A DNA stretch of 64,000 nt. It comes from Alteromonas lipotrueae (GTDB lineage Bacteria > Pseudomonadota > Gammaproteobacteria > Enterobacterales > Alteromonadaceae). The notes beneath the pieces are model-generated. The model was given only the letters and a program-made list of their open reading frames with translations, searched no databases and had not been told where the DNA came from. Location of the stretch: the NCBI RefSeq assembly GCF_019249215.1, contig NZ_JAESDI010000003.1, positions 62,001 through 126,000 of the forward strand, in the 5' to 3' direction. Of this stretch, positions 9,443-18,760 are shown piece by piece; position 1 is the first letter of the stretch, and every line of letters begins with the position of its first letter. Both the position numbers and the translations under genes were made by a program.

Positions 9443-10090
9443 TTATAAATTTTTGAGCGCATCAACAATATCTTGAGGCTCTGAACGGGTTCGATAATCG
9501 ACATCCACATAACGCCAGGTTACGTGGCCTTTTTGATTGAGCACAAAGGTTGCTGGAATGGGGAGAATATTGCCATTACCCTTGTTGATGGTTTCTAGGT
9601 CGAGTTGCCTATCGTTTTTCATGTGCTCAATTAGAAACTCGGGCACTTCCCATGCTACCCCGAATTGCGCTGCAACTTTAGCACTTTGATCTGACAATAC
9701 GATAAAATCCATCTTGCTAATTTCATCTTCGCTGAGCGAATCATCGGGCACCTGCGGGCTTATAGCGACAAGCGTTGCGCCGAGTTGTTTAATATCGGCT
9801 AATCGAGACTGAAGGGCTCTAAGCTGTAAATTACAATAGGGGCACCAACTCCCGCGATAAAAAGTTACGACAACAGGCCCTTGGTTTAATAGAAAAGTGA
9901 GTGAAACCGTATTCGATTTTGCATCTGGCAGCGTGAACTCAGGTGCTTTATCACCAATTGCCAATGCATCACTGCCTTGCTGAAACGATTTAGCTTTTGC
10001 TATTTCTGCGTCTACCCCTTTCATGAAGTCTGGGTTGCCTTTACGGCCAGCTTCAACCTTAGCCTGGGTTAGTTCTTTTAGCGTTGCCAT
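9443..10090 (-). CDS. Peroxiredoxin-like (AhpC/TSA) protein
   Basis: A 215-residue thioredoxin-fold protein. Residues around 45-60 (IGDKAPEFTLPDAKSNTVSL) are the normal AhpC/TSA entry strand. The active site reads FYRGSWCPYCNLQLRALQ (about residues 78-95) with a Cys-x-x-Cys, and LVAISPQ follows. It lacks an obvious separate resolving cysteine, so the CPYC pair may do peroxidase or disulfide-reductase chemistry. No signal peptide, so cytoplasmic. The first 40 residues are a helical extension (TQAKVEAGRKGNPDFMKGVD) seen in this subfamily. GAGG precedes the ATG. Confidence 0.83.
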   Translation of the reverse strand: MATLKELTQAKVEAGRKGNPDFMKGVDAEIAKAKSFQQGSDALAIGDKAPEFTLPDAKSNTVSLTFLLNQGPVVVTFYRGSWCPYCNLQLRALQSRLADIKQLGATLVAISPQVPDDSLSEDEISKMDFIVLSDQSAKVAAQFGVAWEVPEFLIEHMKNDRQLDLETINKGNGNILPIPATFVLNQKGHVTWRYVDVDYRTRSEPQDIVDALKNL

Positions 10091-10378
10091 ATAAGCCTCG
10101 TGGTGAGATACATGTTGTGTATCTGGTGAATTGATTAGGGAATGACGGTAACGCCTTCGAGTTCTTTATAAAACTGCTTTGCACTACTTTTACGATAATC
10201 CCTTCTATAGAGGGGGGACAACACAAAAATTTGCTCATTGTACTTATTAGTTTGTGGCGGGATTAGTTTAGACAAAGATCAGCCTGAAAAGAGATTAGTC
10301 ATCAGAGATTACCTGGACAAGCACACCATAATAGTTATTAACTAAACCAGACTTGTCATTTTTTATTTAAGGGTTGTT

Positions 10379-11380
10379 ATGAGCCATCAGCGGGAAAATA
10401 GCCATCAGCGGGAAAATAGCCATCAGTGGGATAAGAGCCCTCAGCGGGAAAACAGCCCTCAGCGGGAAAACAGCCCTCAGCTGGAAAGCACAGCCATTCC
10501 ACAAGAAGCTTTCGACTGGTACGACGCTTATGCCCACGGCGGCATGGACAGACGTACATTCATGACCAAGCTCACAGGGTTGGTCGCCCTCGGTTATTCC
10601 ATGTCTTTCTTAACCTCGGCATTACTGCCTAATTATGCGCTGGCTGAACAAATATCCTTTAATGATCCTGATATAACCGCGACCTACGAAACTTTCGCTT
10701 CACCCAAAGGGCACGGAGAAGGTAAAGGGTATTTAGTCGTACCGAATGCATTAACACAAAACGAAACCACACAAAAGAATGCGCCGGTGGTATTGGTAAT
10801 ACACGAAAACCGAGGGCTAAACCCTTACGTTAAAGATGTGGCCAGAAGACTGGCGAAGGCAGGGTTTATTGCGTTTGCTCCCGATGCCTTGTTTCCAATA
10901 GGAGGCTACCCTGGCAACGATGATGAAGGCCGCGCTATGCAGCGAACCCTCGACCGCTTGAAAATAGAACATGATTTTGTGGCCGCCGCTGAATTTATTA
11001 AAGCGCATGAATTATCTAGTGGAAAACTGGGCGCTGTAGGTTTTTGCTTTGGTGGTTATATGGTGAATTACCTAGCGGCCATTGATAGCGACCTTATCGA
11101 TGCAGGTGTGCCTTTTTACGGCACCCCAGCAGCCAAAGAATTACGCAAAAATATAAAGGCACCATTACTTATTCAACTTGGTGAATTAGATGCGCGAGTA
11201 AATGCCACTTGGCCAGAATACGAAGAAGATTTGAAAGCGTATGATGTCTCTTACGAAATGCACATGTACAAGAATGCGAATCATGGTTTTCATAATGACT
11301 CTACGGGGCGGTTTGACAAAGACAATGCTGAGCTTGCATGGTCTAGAACCATTGCATTTTTTAACGCTAAGTTGGCGTGA
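10379..11380 (+). CDS. Tat-exported dienelactone hydrolase family protein with N-terminal hexapeptide repeats
   Basis: A 333-residue alpha/beta hydrolase. The catalytic triad can be placed: Cys in GAVGFCFGGYM, Asp in LGELDARVN, His in ANHGFHND. This is the dienelactone hydrolase pattern. Ahead of it are a twin-arginine motif (MDRRTFMTKLTGL, about residues 56-68) and a hydrophobic segment ending ALAEQ, so export by the Tat pathway is likely. The first 37 residues are an odd low-complexity region of six hexapeptides (SHQREN, SHQWDK, SPQREN and variants) made by an 18-bp tandem repeat. From residue 42 (PQEAFDWYDAYAHGGMDRR) the sequence is normal for the family. AGGG precedes the ATG. Confidence 0.85.
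   Translation: MSHQRENSHQRENSHQWDKSPQRENSPQRENSPQLESTAIPQEAFDWYDAYAHGGMDRRTFMTKLTGLVALGYSMSFLTSALLPNYALAEQISFNDPDITATYETFASPKGHGEGKGYLVVPNALTQNETTQKNAPVVLVIHENRGLNPYVKDVARRLAKAGFIAFAPDALFPIGGYPGNDDEGRAMQRTLDRLKIEHDFVAAAEFIKAHELSSGKLGAVGFCFGGYMVNYLAAIDSDLIDAGVPFYGTPAAKELRKNIKAPLLIQLGELDARVNATWPEYEEDLKAYDVSYEMHMYKNANHGFHNDSTGRFDKDNAELAWSRTIAFFNAKLA
10382..10489 (+). repeat. 18-bp coding tandem repeat, six units
   Basis: Six consecutive 18-bp units start directly after the ATG of the dienelactone hydrolase gene. Units 1 and 2 (10382-10417) are identical. Units 4 and 5 (10436-10471) are identical to each other. Units 3 and 6 are diverged. The unit length is a multiple of three, so changes in copy number keep the reading frame. 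Confidence 0.95.
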
Positions 11381-11496
11381 GTTACGTACTTCAAAGGGGT
11401 TGTCAACGTCTAATGCTTAAGCTAATAACTCATTAAGAATGCAAGGTCTTCAACATAAAGCGCTTTTAGCAAGGTTTTTGGGAGTGGGGGTCTTGC

Positions 11497-12108
11497 TTAT
11501 ACAATTTGCCTTTTTCCCCTCCATATTGTGCTTTTATGATACGGCACATCGTGTTCGATGGCTTTTTGTCTAATGAAGTTTTCTACCATTGTCCGACTAC
11601 ACTGGAATTTTTGTATATCAATATAGATACGTTTTTCTCTGTTATTTGAATCAAAAGATACGCTGGTATGATATCTGGTTCGGGAGTACTCGATGGACGT
11701 AATATCCACCCATACTAACCTGACATCTTGCCCTTTTAAGCAATAAAGCACGCCATCTTCATTTAATATGAAGTGATCCTGAGCGTGAATTTTCCACTTT
11801 TTCTTGTAATACCAATATAAAAAAGGGGAAGCGGGTAGCAATAAAGCGCCAACTATATGCCTAAAATCATCTTCGCTTTCTTTAAATAGCATCCAGGCGC
11901 ATACCGCACCAATTACCGAACTAAATAAAAATAGTATGAGGCTAATATCTTTGTAGTCTCCACGAATAGATGCGCTAGTGCTGTTCTGAGTTAGTGTAGC
12001 TAATCTAGCTTTAATGCTATCGACTCGCTCGGGGTATGCGTGACGGTCAATAGTTTCTAATGCTTCTAGTAACTCAGTGTGGGAGTAAAGGGCGTAATTC
12101 GGTTCCAT
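11497..12108 (-). CDS. Hypothetical membrane protein with PH-like C-terminal domain
   Basis: A 203-residue protein. Residues 1-45 are a helical N-terminal segment (HTELLEALETIDRHAYPERV). Two membrane helices follow (ISLILFLFSSVIGAVCAWML, about 55-75, and a second around 86-104 ending YWYYKKK). The C-terminal half is a beta-rich cytoplasmic module (FILNEDGVLYCLKG, VRLVWVDITSIEYSR, EKRIYIDIQKF) with the strand pattern of bacterial PH-like domains. No function can be given. No clear Shine-Dalgarno is seen before the ATG at 12108. It stands alone between two intergenic spaces. Confidence 0.6.
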   Translation of the reverse strand: MEPNYALYSHTELLEALETIDRHAYPERVDSIKARLATLTQNSTSASIRGDYKDISLILFLFSSVIGAVCAWMLFKESEDDFRHIVGALLLPASPFLYWYYKKKWKIHAQDHFILNEDGVLYCLKGQDVRLVWVDITSIEYSRTRYHTSVSFDSNNREKRIYIDIQKFQCSRTMVENFIRQKAIEHDVPYHKSTIWRGKRQIV

Positions 12109-12571
12109 GAATTTTAATTTAGTTGGTTACTGCCATTGTTTAAGCAATATAAAAATTGCAAAGGCAATTAGCAAGCTAAGCGCAGTTTTTACACTTATAA
12201 TGTCTTTCAAAAATAGCGTGTTTACCACTACAGAATTTATGTCTTAGTTATTGAAAATTAAAGAGTGTTTTAATTTTTTAAGGCAAGTAATTCACTGTTG
12301 TGGTGCACCTTTCATTACCAGCGGCGATCTCTTGGTGCATTGCCAAAGCGTAAAGGTGGTTAATGTGAATGGTTATCTTCCAAAACGATTGAGAATGAAC
12401 TCATCAGATGAGTTGCTTAGGCTAGGTGACTGCTCGCCTGATTTAAATAACGCCTGTATCTATACTTAAGTCTAACGTGATTGGTATGTTTATTGTGATG
12501 TGTTGATTGAGCTCCCACTTGGTTTTCCTCCGAGTTGGTAAGTAGTTGCAGTCATAGCAGGAAACACACTC
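12109..12571. other. 463-bp intergenic region before TonB receptor
   Basis: No convincing gene. A 72-codon frame (12251-12469, plus strand) begins with TTG, lacks a ribosome binding site and has no recognisable motif. The last 30 bases carry AGGAAA, the ribosome binding site of the receptor gene at 12572. I see no Fur-box-like palindrome here, unlike the receptors at 45 and 49 kb. The promoter of the receptor operon must lie in this space. Confidence 0.4.
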
Positions 12572-14914
12572 ATGATAAAAACAAATAAACCGTTCCGTCC
12601 CACATTGTTAAGTGTCTCTATTGCGGCATTGTTTGCCGTCAGCCCTGCGTATGCACAAGAAAGTGAAATCGCCAGTGCTGAAGCTGAAGAAGAAAAGATT
12701 CAAGTTGTAGGTCGTCGTATCTCTACTACCGAGGTGGCAATTGGTACTGGTGAAGTGACCAATACCCTAGCCGTCACACGGGAAGCGTTATTGTCGGCCC
12801 CAGGCGGTATATCTGGGCTCAAAATGTTAGAGAGTTTACCTGGTTTTAATGTGCAAACGGACGGTGCATTAGGGTTATATGAGTTTGGAAACTCTGTGAA
12901 TGTGCGTGCATTCAACTTAAGCCAAATGGGGTTTGTATTAAACGGCGTGCCCATGGGGCGTTCAGATGCCTTCGGCGGTAGCCCTATTTTTAGATATGTC
13001 GATAACGAGAACTTAGCGTCTGTAGTGGCATCTCCAGGTGCAGGCGATGTTTCCGCACCAAGTTATTCTACCCTAGGGCCTATAGCCTCTTACTATTCGG
13101 TAGACCCGTCTGACGAAGCCGGTGGCATGATGTCATACACCATTGGCGATGATGATTTAAATCGCTCTTTCGTTAAATTGGAGACCGGAGATATTAATGG
13201 TTTCAAGGCTTATGTGAGCCGTTCGAAAACCGATAGCGATTTATGGCGCGGGCCAGGTACTATCGACAGAGAGCACATTGAGGGTAAAGCAATTTATGCC
13301 TTTAGTGACGAGACTACATTTACCGTTAGCTATGTGGCGAATGACTTTTTTGACTACGACTCACCCTCCGGTACCGAAGCGACTTTTGATGATAACTATT
13401 ATTACAGCTACCTAGACGCCATTCCTGAAGGATGTATTGCCCCATTAACGGGTGTTTACGATTTCAACCAAGATGGTGTTGCGGATGAAAGCGATTTTAC
13501 CCCTGTGTTTACCGGTAGTAATTGTACAAGTTACTACGAAGACCGCGTAAACGTTCGTGACGATAAGCTTTATTCTGCTCAGCTTGAAACCTACTTGTTA
13601 GATAACTTGTTATTTACCGGTACTTATTATTTTGAAGATAAAGATGGTTATGGTGTTTCTCCCGATTCTTATAGTAACACCTTAAGTATTTATGAAGATC
13701 AGGCTGCAGCAGGGCTAGATGTAGTGCATCCACGTGGCGTGCAATATGGCTTATCGTCTGTAGGGGGTGATAGAAAAGGCTTTGTTGCTGATTTTAGCTT
13801 AACACTCGATGCCCATGATATTCAATTTGGTGGCTGGCAAGAAAAAGACACTTACCATCGTACGCAACAGCGTTTAAATAAAACGGGCGGTAGTGCTGAT
13901 GGTGACGTGATTTGGGATGAGGTGGCATATTATCGTCGAGATTACACCTCGGTACGTGAAACTACGCAGTTGTACGTGAAAGATACCATTAGCTTAATGG
14001 ACGATAACTTAAAACTTGAATTGGGTATAAAGTCATTAAGTGTGGATTATTCACTAGACGGGTATCGTGATTACGATGATTACGAAATTGATGGTGAAGC
14101 AGGTTACGGCCCTCAGTCTGTGGGCGGCAAATTTAGCAACCATTTCTTACCTTCAATAGGTGCGGTATATACCCTAAATGACACCGACCAAGTTTTTGCG
14201 TCTTACTCAAAAAACTACGCGCTACCTAATGGTACAGATGACATTTATGACAATGCGGTTAGCTTTGAACCCGATACTCCCGAAGGTGAAGAAGCCGATA
14301 ATATTGAATTAGGCTACCGTACCAACAAAGAAAACTTTAACGCGGCATTAGCGCTATTCTATACCCGCTTTGATAATCGTTTGTTTGCCAGTAACGTATT
14401 AAACCCCGCCACCGGGCAGCCAGAGAGCTTCTATATTAATGGCGGTGCTTCAGAAGCCTACGGCTTTGAATTATCGGGTGTTTATCAGCCTGACGTATTC
14501 AAAAAACAGTTATACATGAATGCCAATATCTCGTACAAAAATGCCAGCTTAGTAGATGGCTTTGGTAGTAATCCTGAAGGCAGCGCCTTGGCTGATAGCC
14601 CAGACTGGGTGATGACAGGTGGCATTACCTACGAGCCAACAGAATGGCTAGTAGCGAATGTATCGGCAAAATATACCAGCAGTCGTTATACCGATTACGC
14701 CGAAACCTATGAAATGGATAGCTACACCACGGTAAGTGCCTATGTGGATTTAGGCGGTGTGAACCCCTTCGGTATGCCTGAAAATGTGAGCTTACGGTTA
14801 AACGTAGATAACCTTTTCGATAAAGAAGTGTTGTCGTTTGCGTTTGTAGGATCGGCTTTCTATCGCCCTTTAAGCCCTCGTAACGTGCAAGCATCATTAA
14901 CGGTAGCTTTCTAA
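12572..14914 (+). CDS. TonB-dependent outer-membrane receptor
   Basis: A 780-residue receptor. It has a signal peptide (about 1-29, ending AYAQ), then a plug domain: IQVVGRRIS (beta start), LKMLESLPGFNVQTDG, VNVRAFNLSQMGFVLNGVPM. The barrel follows and ends in a terminal Phe (NVQASLTVAF), with FDKEVLSFAFVG in the last strands. It would import a ligand using TonB energy. It is the first gene of a unit with a dipeptidase (1 bp away), so a peptide or amino-acid conjugate is a reasonable guess for the ligand. This is inference only. No iron-box is visible upstream, which argues weakly against a siderophore role. Confidence 0.9.
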   Translation: MIKTNKPFRPTLLSVSIAALFAVSPAYAQESEIASAEAEEEKIQVVGRRISTTEVAIGTGEVTNTLAVTREALLSAPGGISGLKMLESLPGFNVQTDGALGLYEFGNSVNVRAFNLSQMGFVLNGVPMGRSDAFGGSPIFRYVDNENLASVVASPGAGDVSAPSYSTLGPIASYYSVDPSDEAGGMMSYTIGDDDLNRSFVKLETGDINGFKAYVSRSKTDSDLWRGPGTIDREHIEGKAIYAFSDETTFTVSYVANDFFDYDSPSGTEATFDDNYYYSYLDAIPEGCIAPLTGVYDFNQDGVADESDFTPVFTGSNCTSYYEDRVNVRDDKLYSAQLETYLLDNLLFTGTYYFEDKDGYGVSPDSYSNTLSIYEDQAAAGLDVVHPRGVQYGLSSVGGDRKGFVADFSLTLDAHDIQFGGWQEKDTYHRTQQRLNKTGGSADGDVIWDEVAYYRRDYTSVRETTQLYVKDTISLMDDNLKLELGIKSLSVDYSLDGYRDYDDYEIDGEAGYGPQSVGGKFSNHFLPSIGAVYTLNDTDQVFASYSKNYALPNGTDDIYDNAVSFEPDTPEGEEADNIELGYRTNKENFNAALALFYTRFDNRLFASNVLNPATGQPESFYINGGASEAYGFELSGVYQPDVFKKQLYMNANISYKNASLVDGFGSNPEGSALADSPDWVMTGGITYEPTEWLVANVSAKYTSSRYTDYAETYEMDSYTTVSAYVDLGGVNPFGMPENVSLRLNVDNLFDKEVLSFAFVGSAFYRPLSPRNVQASLTVAF

Positions 14915-14915
14915 C

Positions 14916-16187
14916 ATGACAACTAAAACAAATAAAAAACTGAATCAGTTAAACAAAACAATGATTGGGGTAGTGGTAGCCTTAGGTCTTGGAACCACGA
15001 TGGCGAGTTCTGTAACACAGGCAGCTGATACCGTATCTCTAGAAGAGGCTGAAGCTATTCAGCGTAAACTAGTGACCTTGGACACCCACCTAGATACGCC
15101 CGCGCATTTGGTTAGGCCCGGGTTTGATATTATGGAACGGCATACCTATGGCCACGACTTTTCGCAAGTTGATGTACCGCGTATGCAAGAAGGAGCGTTA
15201 GACGGTGGCTTTTGGGTGCTCTACACCCCGCAAGGGCCGCTAACGACAGAAGGTTATCAACAAAGCCGTGATACCGCTTTACTACGGGCGCTTGCTGTTC
15301 GCACCATGGTTACCGAACATCCCGAAACCTTTGCATTAGCACTAGAGCCCGATGACGCTAGTGAGATCAAAAAAGCCGGCAAATATATTGTCTATATGAG
15401 TATGGAAAATTCCTATCCCCTCGGGACGGATATGAGCCTACTTGAAACATTTTTTAAGTTTGGGCTACGCATGGCGGGGCCGGTACATTTCAAAAACAAT
15501 CAGCTTGGTGATAGCTCTACCGATCCCGAAGGGGTAAAGTGGGGTGGGCTCTCGCCGTTAGGTGAAACCTTTGTGAGTGAGGCAAATAGATTAGGGATTG
15601 TGCTGGACGGCTCACATGCCCATGATGAAACGGTGAAAGACATGATTAAATTGTCCAAAACACCGATTATTTTGTCTCACACTGGTGTGAAAGCGATTTA
15701 CGATCATCCCCGAAACATTGACGACGACTTGCTCAAACAGCTTGCTGAGTCGGGCGGTGTCATTCAAATGAATGCTTACAGCGACTACCTTACTGCATTG
15801 CCTGAAAATCCTAAGCGTAAAGAAGCTTATAAGGGGTTAATGGCAATGGTTAAACAAGGTGTTGACCATGAAAGTTTATTAGAAAAACGCAGGGAAATAG
15901 AGCATGAGCACCCCGCGGTTAAAGCGTCGTTTGATGTGTACATGAAACACTTTTTACATGCGTTAGAGGTAGTAGGCCCCAAGCACGTAGGTATTGGCGC
16001 TGACTGGGATGGCGGCGGCGGTGTAGACGACATGATGGATGTGGTTAATTTACCCATGATTACACAACGATTGTTGGAAGAGGGCTATACCGAAGAAGAC
16101 CTAGTAGATATTTGGAGTGGTAATGCGTTACGGCTACTTCAACAAGCCCAAGACTATGCTGCCAGTTTGAAATCAGCGAGCAAATAG
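14916..16187 (+). CDS. Exported M19 family dipeptidase
   Basis: A 423-residue metallodipeptidase of the renal-dipeptidase family with an N-terminal signal peptide (hydrophobic 15-35, ending TQAAD). The dinuclear zinc site is intact: His and Asp in LDTHLDTPAH, Glu in YMSMENSYPLG, His in VLDGSHAHD, His in ILSHTGVKAIYDHPRN, and Asp in HVGIGADWDGG. It would hydrolyse dipeptides, possibly with D- or dehydro-residues, in the periplasm. It starts 1 bp after the stop of the TonB receptor gene, so the two are translated from one message, fitting uptake then hydrolysis. Confidence 0.9.
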   Translation: MTTKTNKKLNQLNKTMIGVVVALGLGTTMASSVTQAADTVSLEEAEAIQRKLVTLDTHLDTPAHLVRPGFDIMERHTYGHDFSQVDVPRMQEGALDGGFWVLYTPQGPLTTEGYQQSRDTALLRALAVRTMVTEHPETFALALEPDDASEIKKAGKYIVYMSMENSYPLGTDMSLLETFFKFGLRMAGPVHFKNNQLGDSSTDPEGVKWGGLSPLGETFVSEANRLGIVLDGSHAHDETVKDMIKLSKTPIILSHTGVKAIYDHPRNIDDDLLKQLAESGGVIQMNAYSDYLTALPENPKRKEAYKGLMAMVKQGVDHESLLEKRREIEHEHPAVKASFDVYMKHFLHALEVVGPKHVGIGADWDGGGGVDDMMDVVNLPMITQRLLEEGYTEEDLVDIWSGNALRLLQQAQDYAASLKSASK

Positions 16188-16206
16188 TTACACTGAATTG
16201 AAAACG

Positions 16207-16241
16207 TGCCCTATTCATTTGGTGAGTAGGGCGTTTTTTTA
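16207..16241 (+). terminator. Rho-independent terminator after dipeptidase
   Basis: A 10-bp stem (GCCCTATTCA paired with TGAGTAGGGC, one G-T pair) followed by a run of seven T. It lies between the dipeptidase and the DsrE gene, so the DsrE gene may depend on read-through or its own promoter. Confidence 0.8.
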
Positions 16242-16267
16242 TCTTTAAATAACAGCTTGGAGTTTGC

Positions 16268-16819
16268 ATGAAATCGTTACCCCTTTTAGCGTCAACAGTC
16301 GCCGTTGTATCAGCTTTATCCACTCCTTTGTTTGCCCATGCGGGCAGTGATGATTTTGCAGCAGGCCCCGTATTTGATAACTATGGCAAGCATGCGCCTG
16401 TGCCAGGCGTGAGTGTGTCGCCTCAGCAACAATTTAAAGTCGCCTTCGACGTGGCTAAAGGAGCAGATGCGGGCAAGGTAAACCGCAAATTTGATTCACT
16501 TGCTCGTTTTATTAATATGCATGTCGCCAACGGCGCTAAGCTTGAAAATGTTCAACTAGCGTTAGTGGTGCACGGATCAGCTACCCTAGATGTTATTAAT
16601 AACGCGGCCTATCAAAAGCGAAAAGGTGAAGATAACGGTAATTTAAGTTTATTGCGTGAACTTATGGATAAAGGCGTGCGAGTAATTGTGTGCGGCCAAT
16701 CTTCGGCAGCTAATGATGTGCAAAGTGAGATGTTAATAGAGGGCGTTGAAATGGACTTATCTGCAATGACAGCCCATGCCCGCTTGAGTGAACAGGGTTT
16801 CAGTACCAACCCGTTTTAA
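16268..16819 (+). CDS. Exported DsrE family protein
   Basis: A 183-residue protein with a signal peptide (MKSLPLLASTVAVVSALSTP, ending FAHAG). The mature part matches the DsrE fold: FKVAFDVAKG (strand 1), RFINMHVANGAKLENVQLAL, VVHGSATLDVI, and LMDKGVRVIVCGQSSAAND with the conserved Cys. DsrE-like proteins act in sulfur relay or are of unknown role when periplasmic. GGAG precedes the ATG. Its position 80 bp after the dipeptidase suggests a link with the TonB unit, though a terminator lies between them. Its 3' end overlaps the convergent aidB by 4 bp. Confidence 0.8.
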   Translation: MKSLPLLASTVAVVSALSTPLFAHAGSDDFAAGPVFDNYGKHAPVPGVSVSPQQQFKVAFDVAKGADAGKVNRKFDSLARFINMHVANGAKLENVQLALVVHGSATLDVINNAAYQKRKGEDNGNLSLLRELMDKGVRVIVCGQSSAANDVQSEMLIEGVEMDLSAMTAHARLSEQGFSTNPF

Positions 16820-18504
16820 TCTTTAGCACAGCTGAGCACTCCTTTTTTAATAATATCTAGAAAAGGCGTGTTAGCAGGTAGCGTTCCATAAGCTAAACCT
16901 TGCTGATTGCCTAACCTTGCTTCACAAAAAGTGTTCGCCATTACGCTATCGGTACCATTTATTAACAAGGCGGCTTGCATGGCAAGGGCGGTTTGCTCTG
17001 TAATTAATCGGCTGCGAATTTCTAGGTTGGTAACATCCTCGAATGAATCTAAAAGACGTTGAAAGTGCGTGTCGTAGAAAGCATTTTTCCCTTTTGCACT
17101 ATGCAATAAATTAAAAAGCGCCGCTTTAGATTCTGGCTCTTTGTGCAAGGCGCGAAGCACATCTAAGCATTGTACATTACCACTACCTTCCCAAATTGAA
17201 TTAAGCGGGGCTTGGCGATATAACCTAGGCAAAATATTTTCTTCCACATAACCAACTCCCCCCAAGCATTCCTGGGCTTCGTTAATAAATGCAGGCGTGC
17301 GCTTACATATCCAGTATTTACCAATCGCCGTAGCGATACGTGCCAGTGCGGCTTCTTTCGGATTGGTTTTACTTGCATCAACGGCGCGGGCCACCCGCAT
17401 GGTAAGTGCCAGTGATGCGGCACATTCAAGCGTAAGGTCGGCGATGACATTTTGCATTAACGGCTGGTCAATAAGTGTTGCACCAAAAGCTTCTCGGTGA
17501 CTAACATGATGATAGGCTTGCACTAACGCTTGCCTCATAGAGGCCGAAGAGCCAATCATACAATCGAGGCGAGTAAGCGACACCATGTCTATGATTACGC
17601 GCACACCACGACCTTCATCACCTATTAAGTAAGCAGTAGCTCCCTGAAACTCAACTTCTGATGAGGCATTGCTCCAGTCCCCCAGTTTGTCTTTCAAACG
17701 TTGTATACGTACTTCGTTTAAGGTGCCATTAGGCATAACTCTAGGTAATAAAAAGCACCCTAGGCCGGCGTCAGTTTGCGCTAGTATTAGGTGCCCATCA
17801 CACATAGGGGCAGAAAAGAAGAACTTGTGCCCCACAATGCGGTAGCTGCCATCTTGTTGCTTTGTGGCAGTGGTCGTGTTGCGACGAACATCGGAGCCCC
17901 CTTGTTTTTCGGTCATCCCCATACCGATAGACAGTCCATTCTTGTGCTCTGCTGGTAAGGTGCGCTCATCGTAGTGGCCATGCACGACCTTATTTACCCA
18001 ATAATCTGGTAAGCCTTTAGCCTGCCGTAGAGCAGGAATAGCAGCATGGGTCATAGTTAGGGGGCAGGTTGTGCCGGCATCGGCCTGAGAGTGCATGAAA
18101 ATTAACGCTGCTCTTACGACATGCGCGCCTTGCTGACCTTCATGCTGCCACGAATAATTGTGTACGTTACCCTGCATGGCCACGTTCATAAGCGCGTGGT
18201 AGCTTGGATGAAACGCCACATCATCAATTCTGCGACCATAACGGTCGAAAGGATGAAACTCGGGTCTATTTTTATTGGCAAGTTCGCCGTGCTCCATTAG
18301 TCGAAAACCTGCGACTTGCCCAAAGGCACTTAGCTGAGTTTCTATTTCATCGTATGGTTGATGGTTTAGGTTAGTGTTTGGCGACGTTACATTAGCCATT
18401 ACAGCGTGCTTAAGCAGGGTGTCATTCTGCCACAAGTTATACGCGGGCAAAGGGGGTGGTTGATTCTCAACAACATGGGTATTGAACAACGTAGGTGCAG
18501 ACAT
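16816..18504 (-). CDS. aidB: AidB-like acyl-CoA dehydrogenase
   Basis: A 562-residue flavoprotein of the acyl-CoA dehydrogenase fold that in E. coli belongs to the adaptive response to alkylating agents and binds DNA. Family signatures are clear: GRRIDDVAFHPSYHALM, LSIGMGMTEKQGGSDVRRNT (FAD-binding loop), VGHKFFFSAPMCDGHLIL, RLKDKLGDWSNASSEVEF, LGGVGYVEENILPRLYR and NSIWEGSGNVQCLDVLRAL. Length fits (E. coli 541). No ada or alkB is nearby, so Ada control is not shown. The divergent neighbour is a PaaX-like regulator with a 256-bp shared upstream region, which could control it. Confidence 0.92.
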   Translation of the reverse strand: MSAPTLFNTHVVENQPPPLPAYNLWQNDTLLKHAVMANVTSPNTNLNHQPYDEIETQLSAFGQVAGFRLMEHGELANKNRPEFHPFDRYGRRIDDVAFHPSYHALMNVAMQGNVHNYSWQHEGQQGAHVVRAALIFMHSQADAGTTCPLTMTHAAIPALRQAKGLPDYWVNKVVHGHYDERTLPAEHKNGLSIGMGMTEKQGGSDVRRNTTTATKQQDGSYRIVGHKFFFSAPMCDGHLILAQTDAGLGCFLLPRVMPNGTLNEVRIQRLKDKLGDWSNASSEVEFQGATAYLIGDEGRGVRVIIDMVSLTRLDCMIGSSASMRQALVQAYHHVSHREAFGATLIDQPLMQNVIADLTLECAASLALTMRVARAVDASKTNPKEAALARIATAIGKYWICKRTPAFINEAQECLGGVGYVEENILPRLYRQAPLNSIWEGSGNVQCLDVLRALHKEPESKAALFNLLHSAKGKNAFYDTHFQRLLDSFEDVTNLEIRSRLITEQTALAMQAALLINGTDSVMANTFCEARLGNQQGLAYGTLPANTPFLDIIKKGVLSCAKD

Positions 18505-18760
18505 AGTAAACTCGCCTTGAAATTTTATTAAACATTACTCTTTTCATCTTTTTGTGTCAAACGGTGTAATTTTGATCGGGTAGTTATATTGAAGAATTTG
18601 TTTGAGCGGCTTTATTTAATACGTGTTATTTAAGTGCGTATGTTCAGGTACATATGGCCAAGTAAGAGGGCGGAAAAAGGATATACTTTGTAAATGCAGG
18701 GCATTTAGGTAAAGTGCTCACTTGATGTCGTTTTAATTACTAATAGATTGGTAAAGCAAT

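Noticed and set aside
10382..10489. CRISPR-like repeat array
   Set aside because: Contiguous 18-bp units without spacers, in frame within a gene.
12251..12469. 72-codon frame on the plus strand upstream of the TonB receptor
   Set aside because: TTG start, no ribosome binding site, no motif, and codon use unlike the neighbours.
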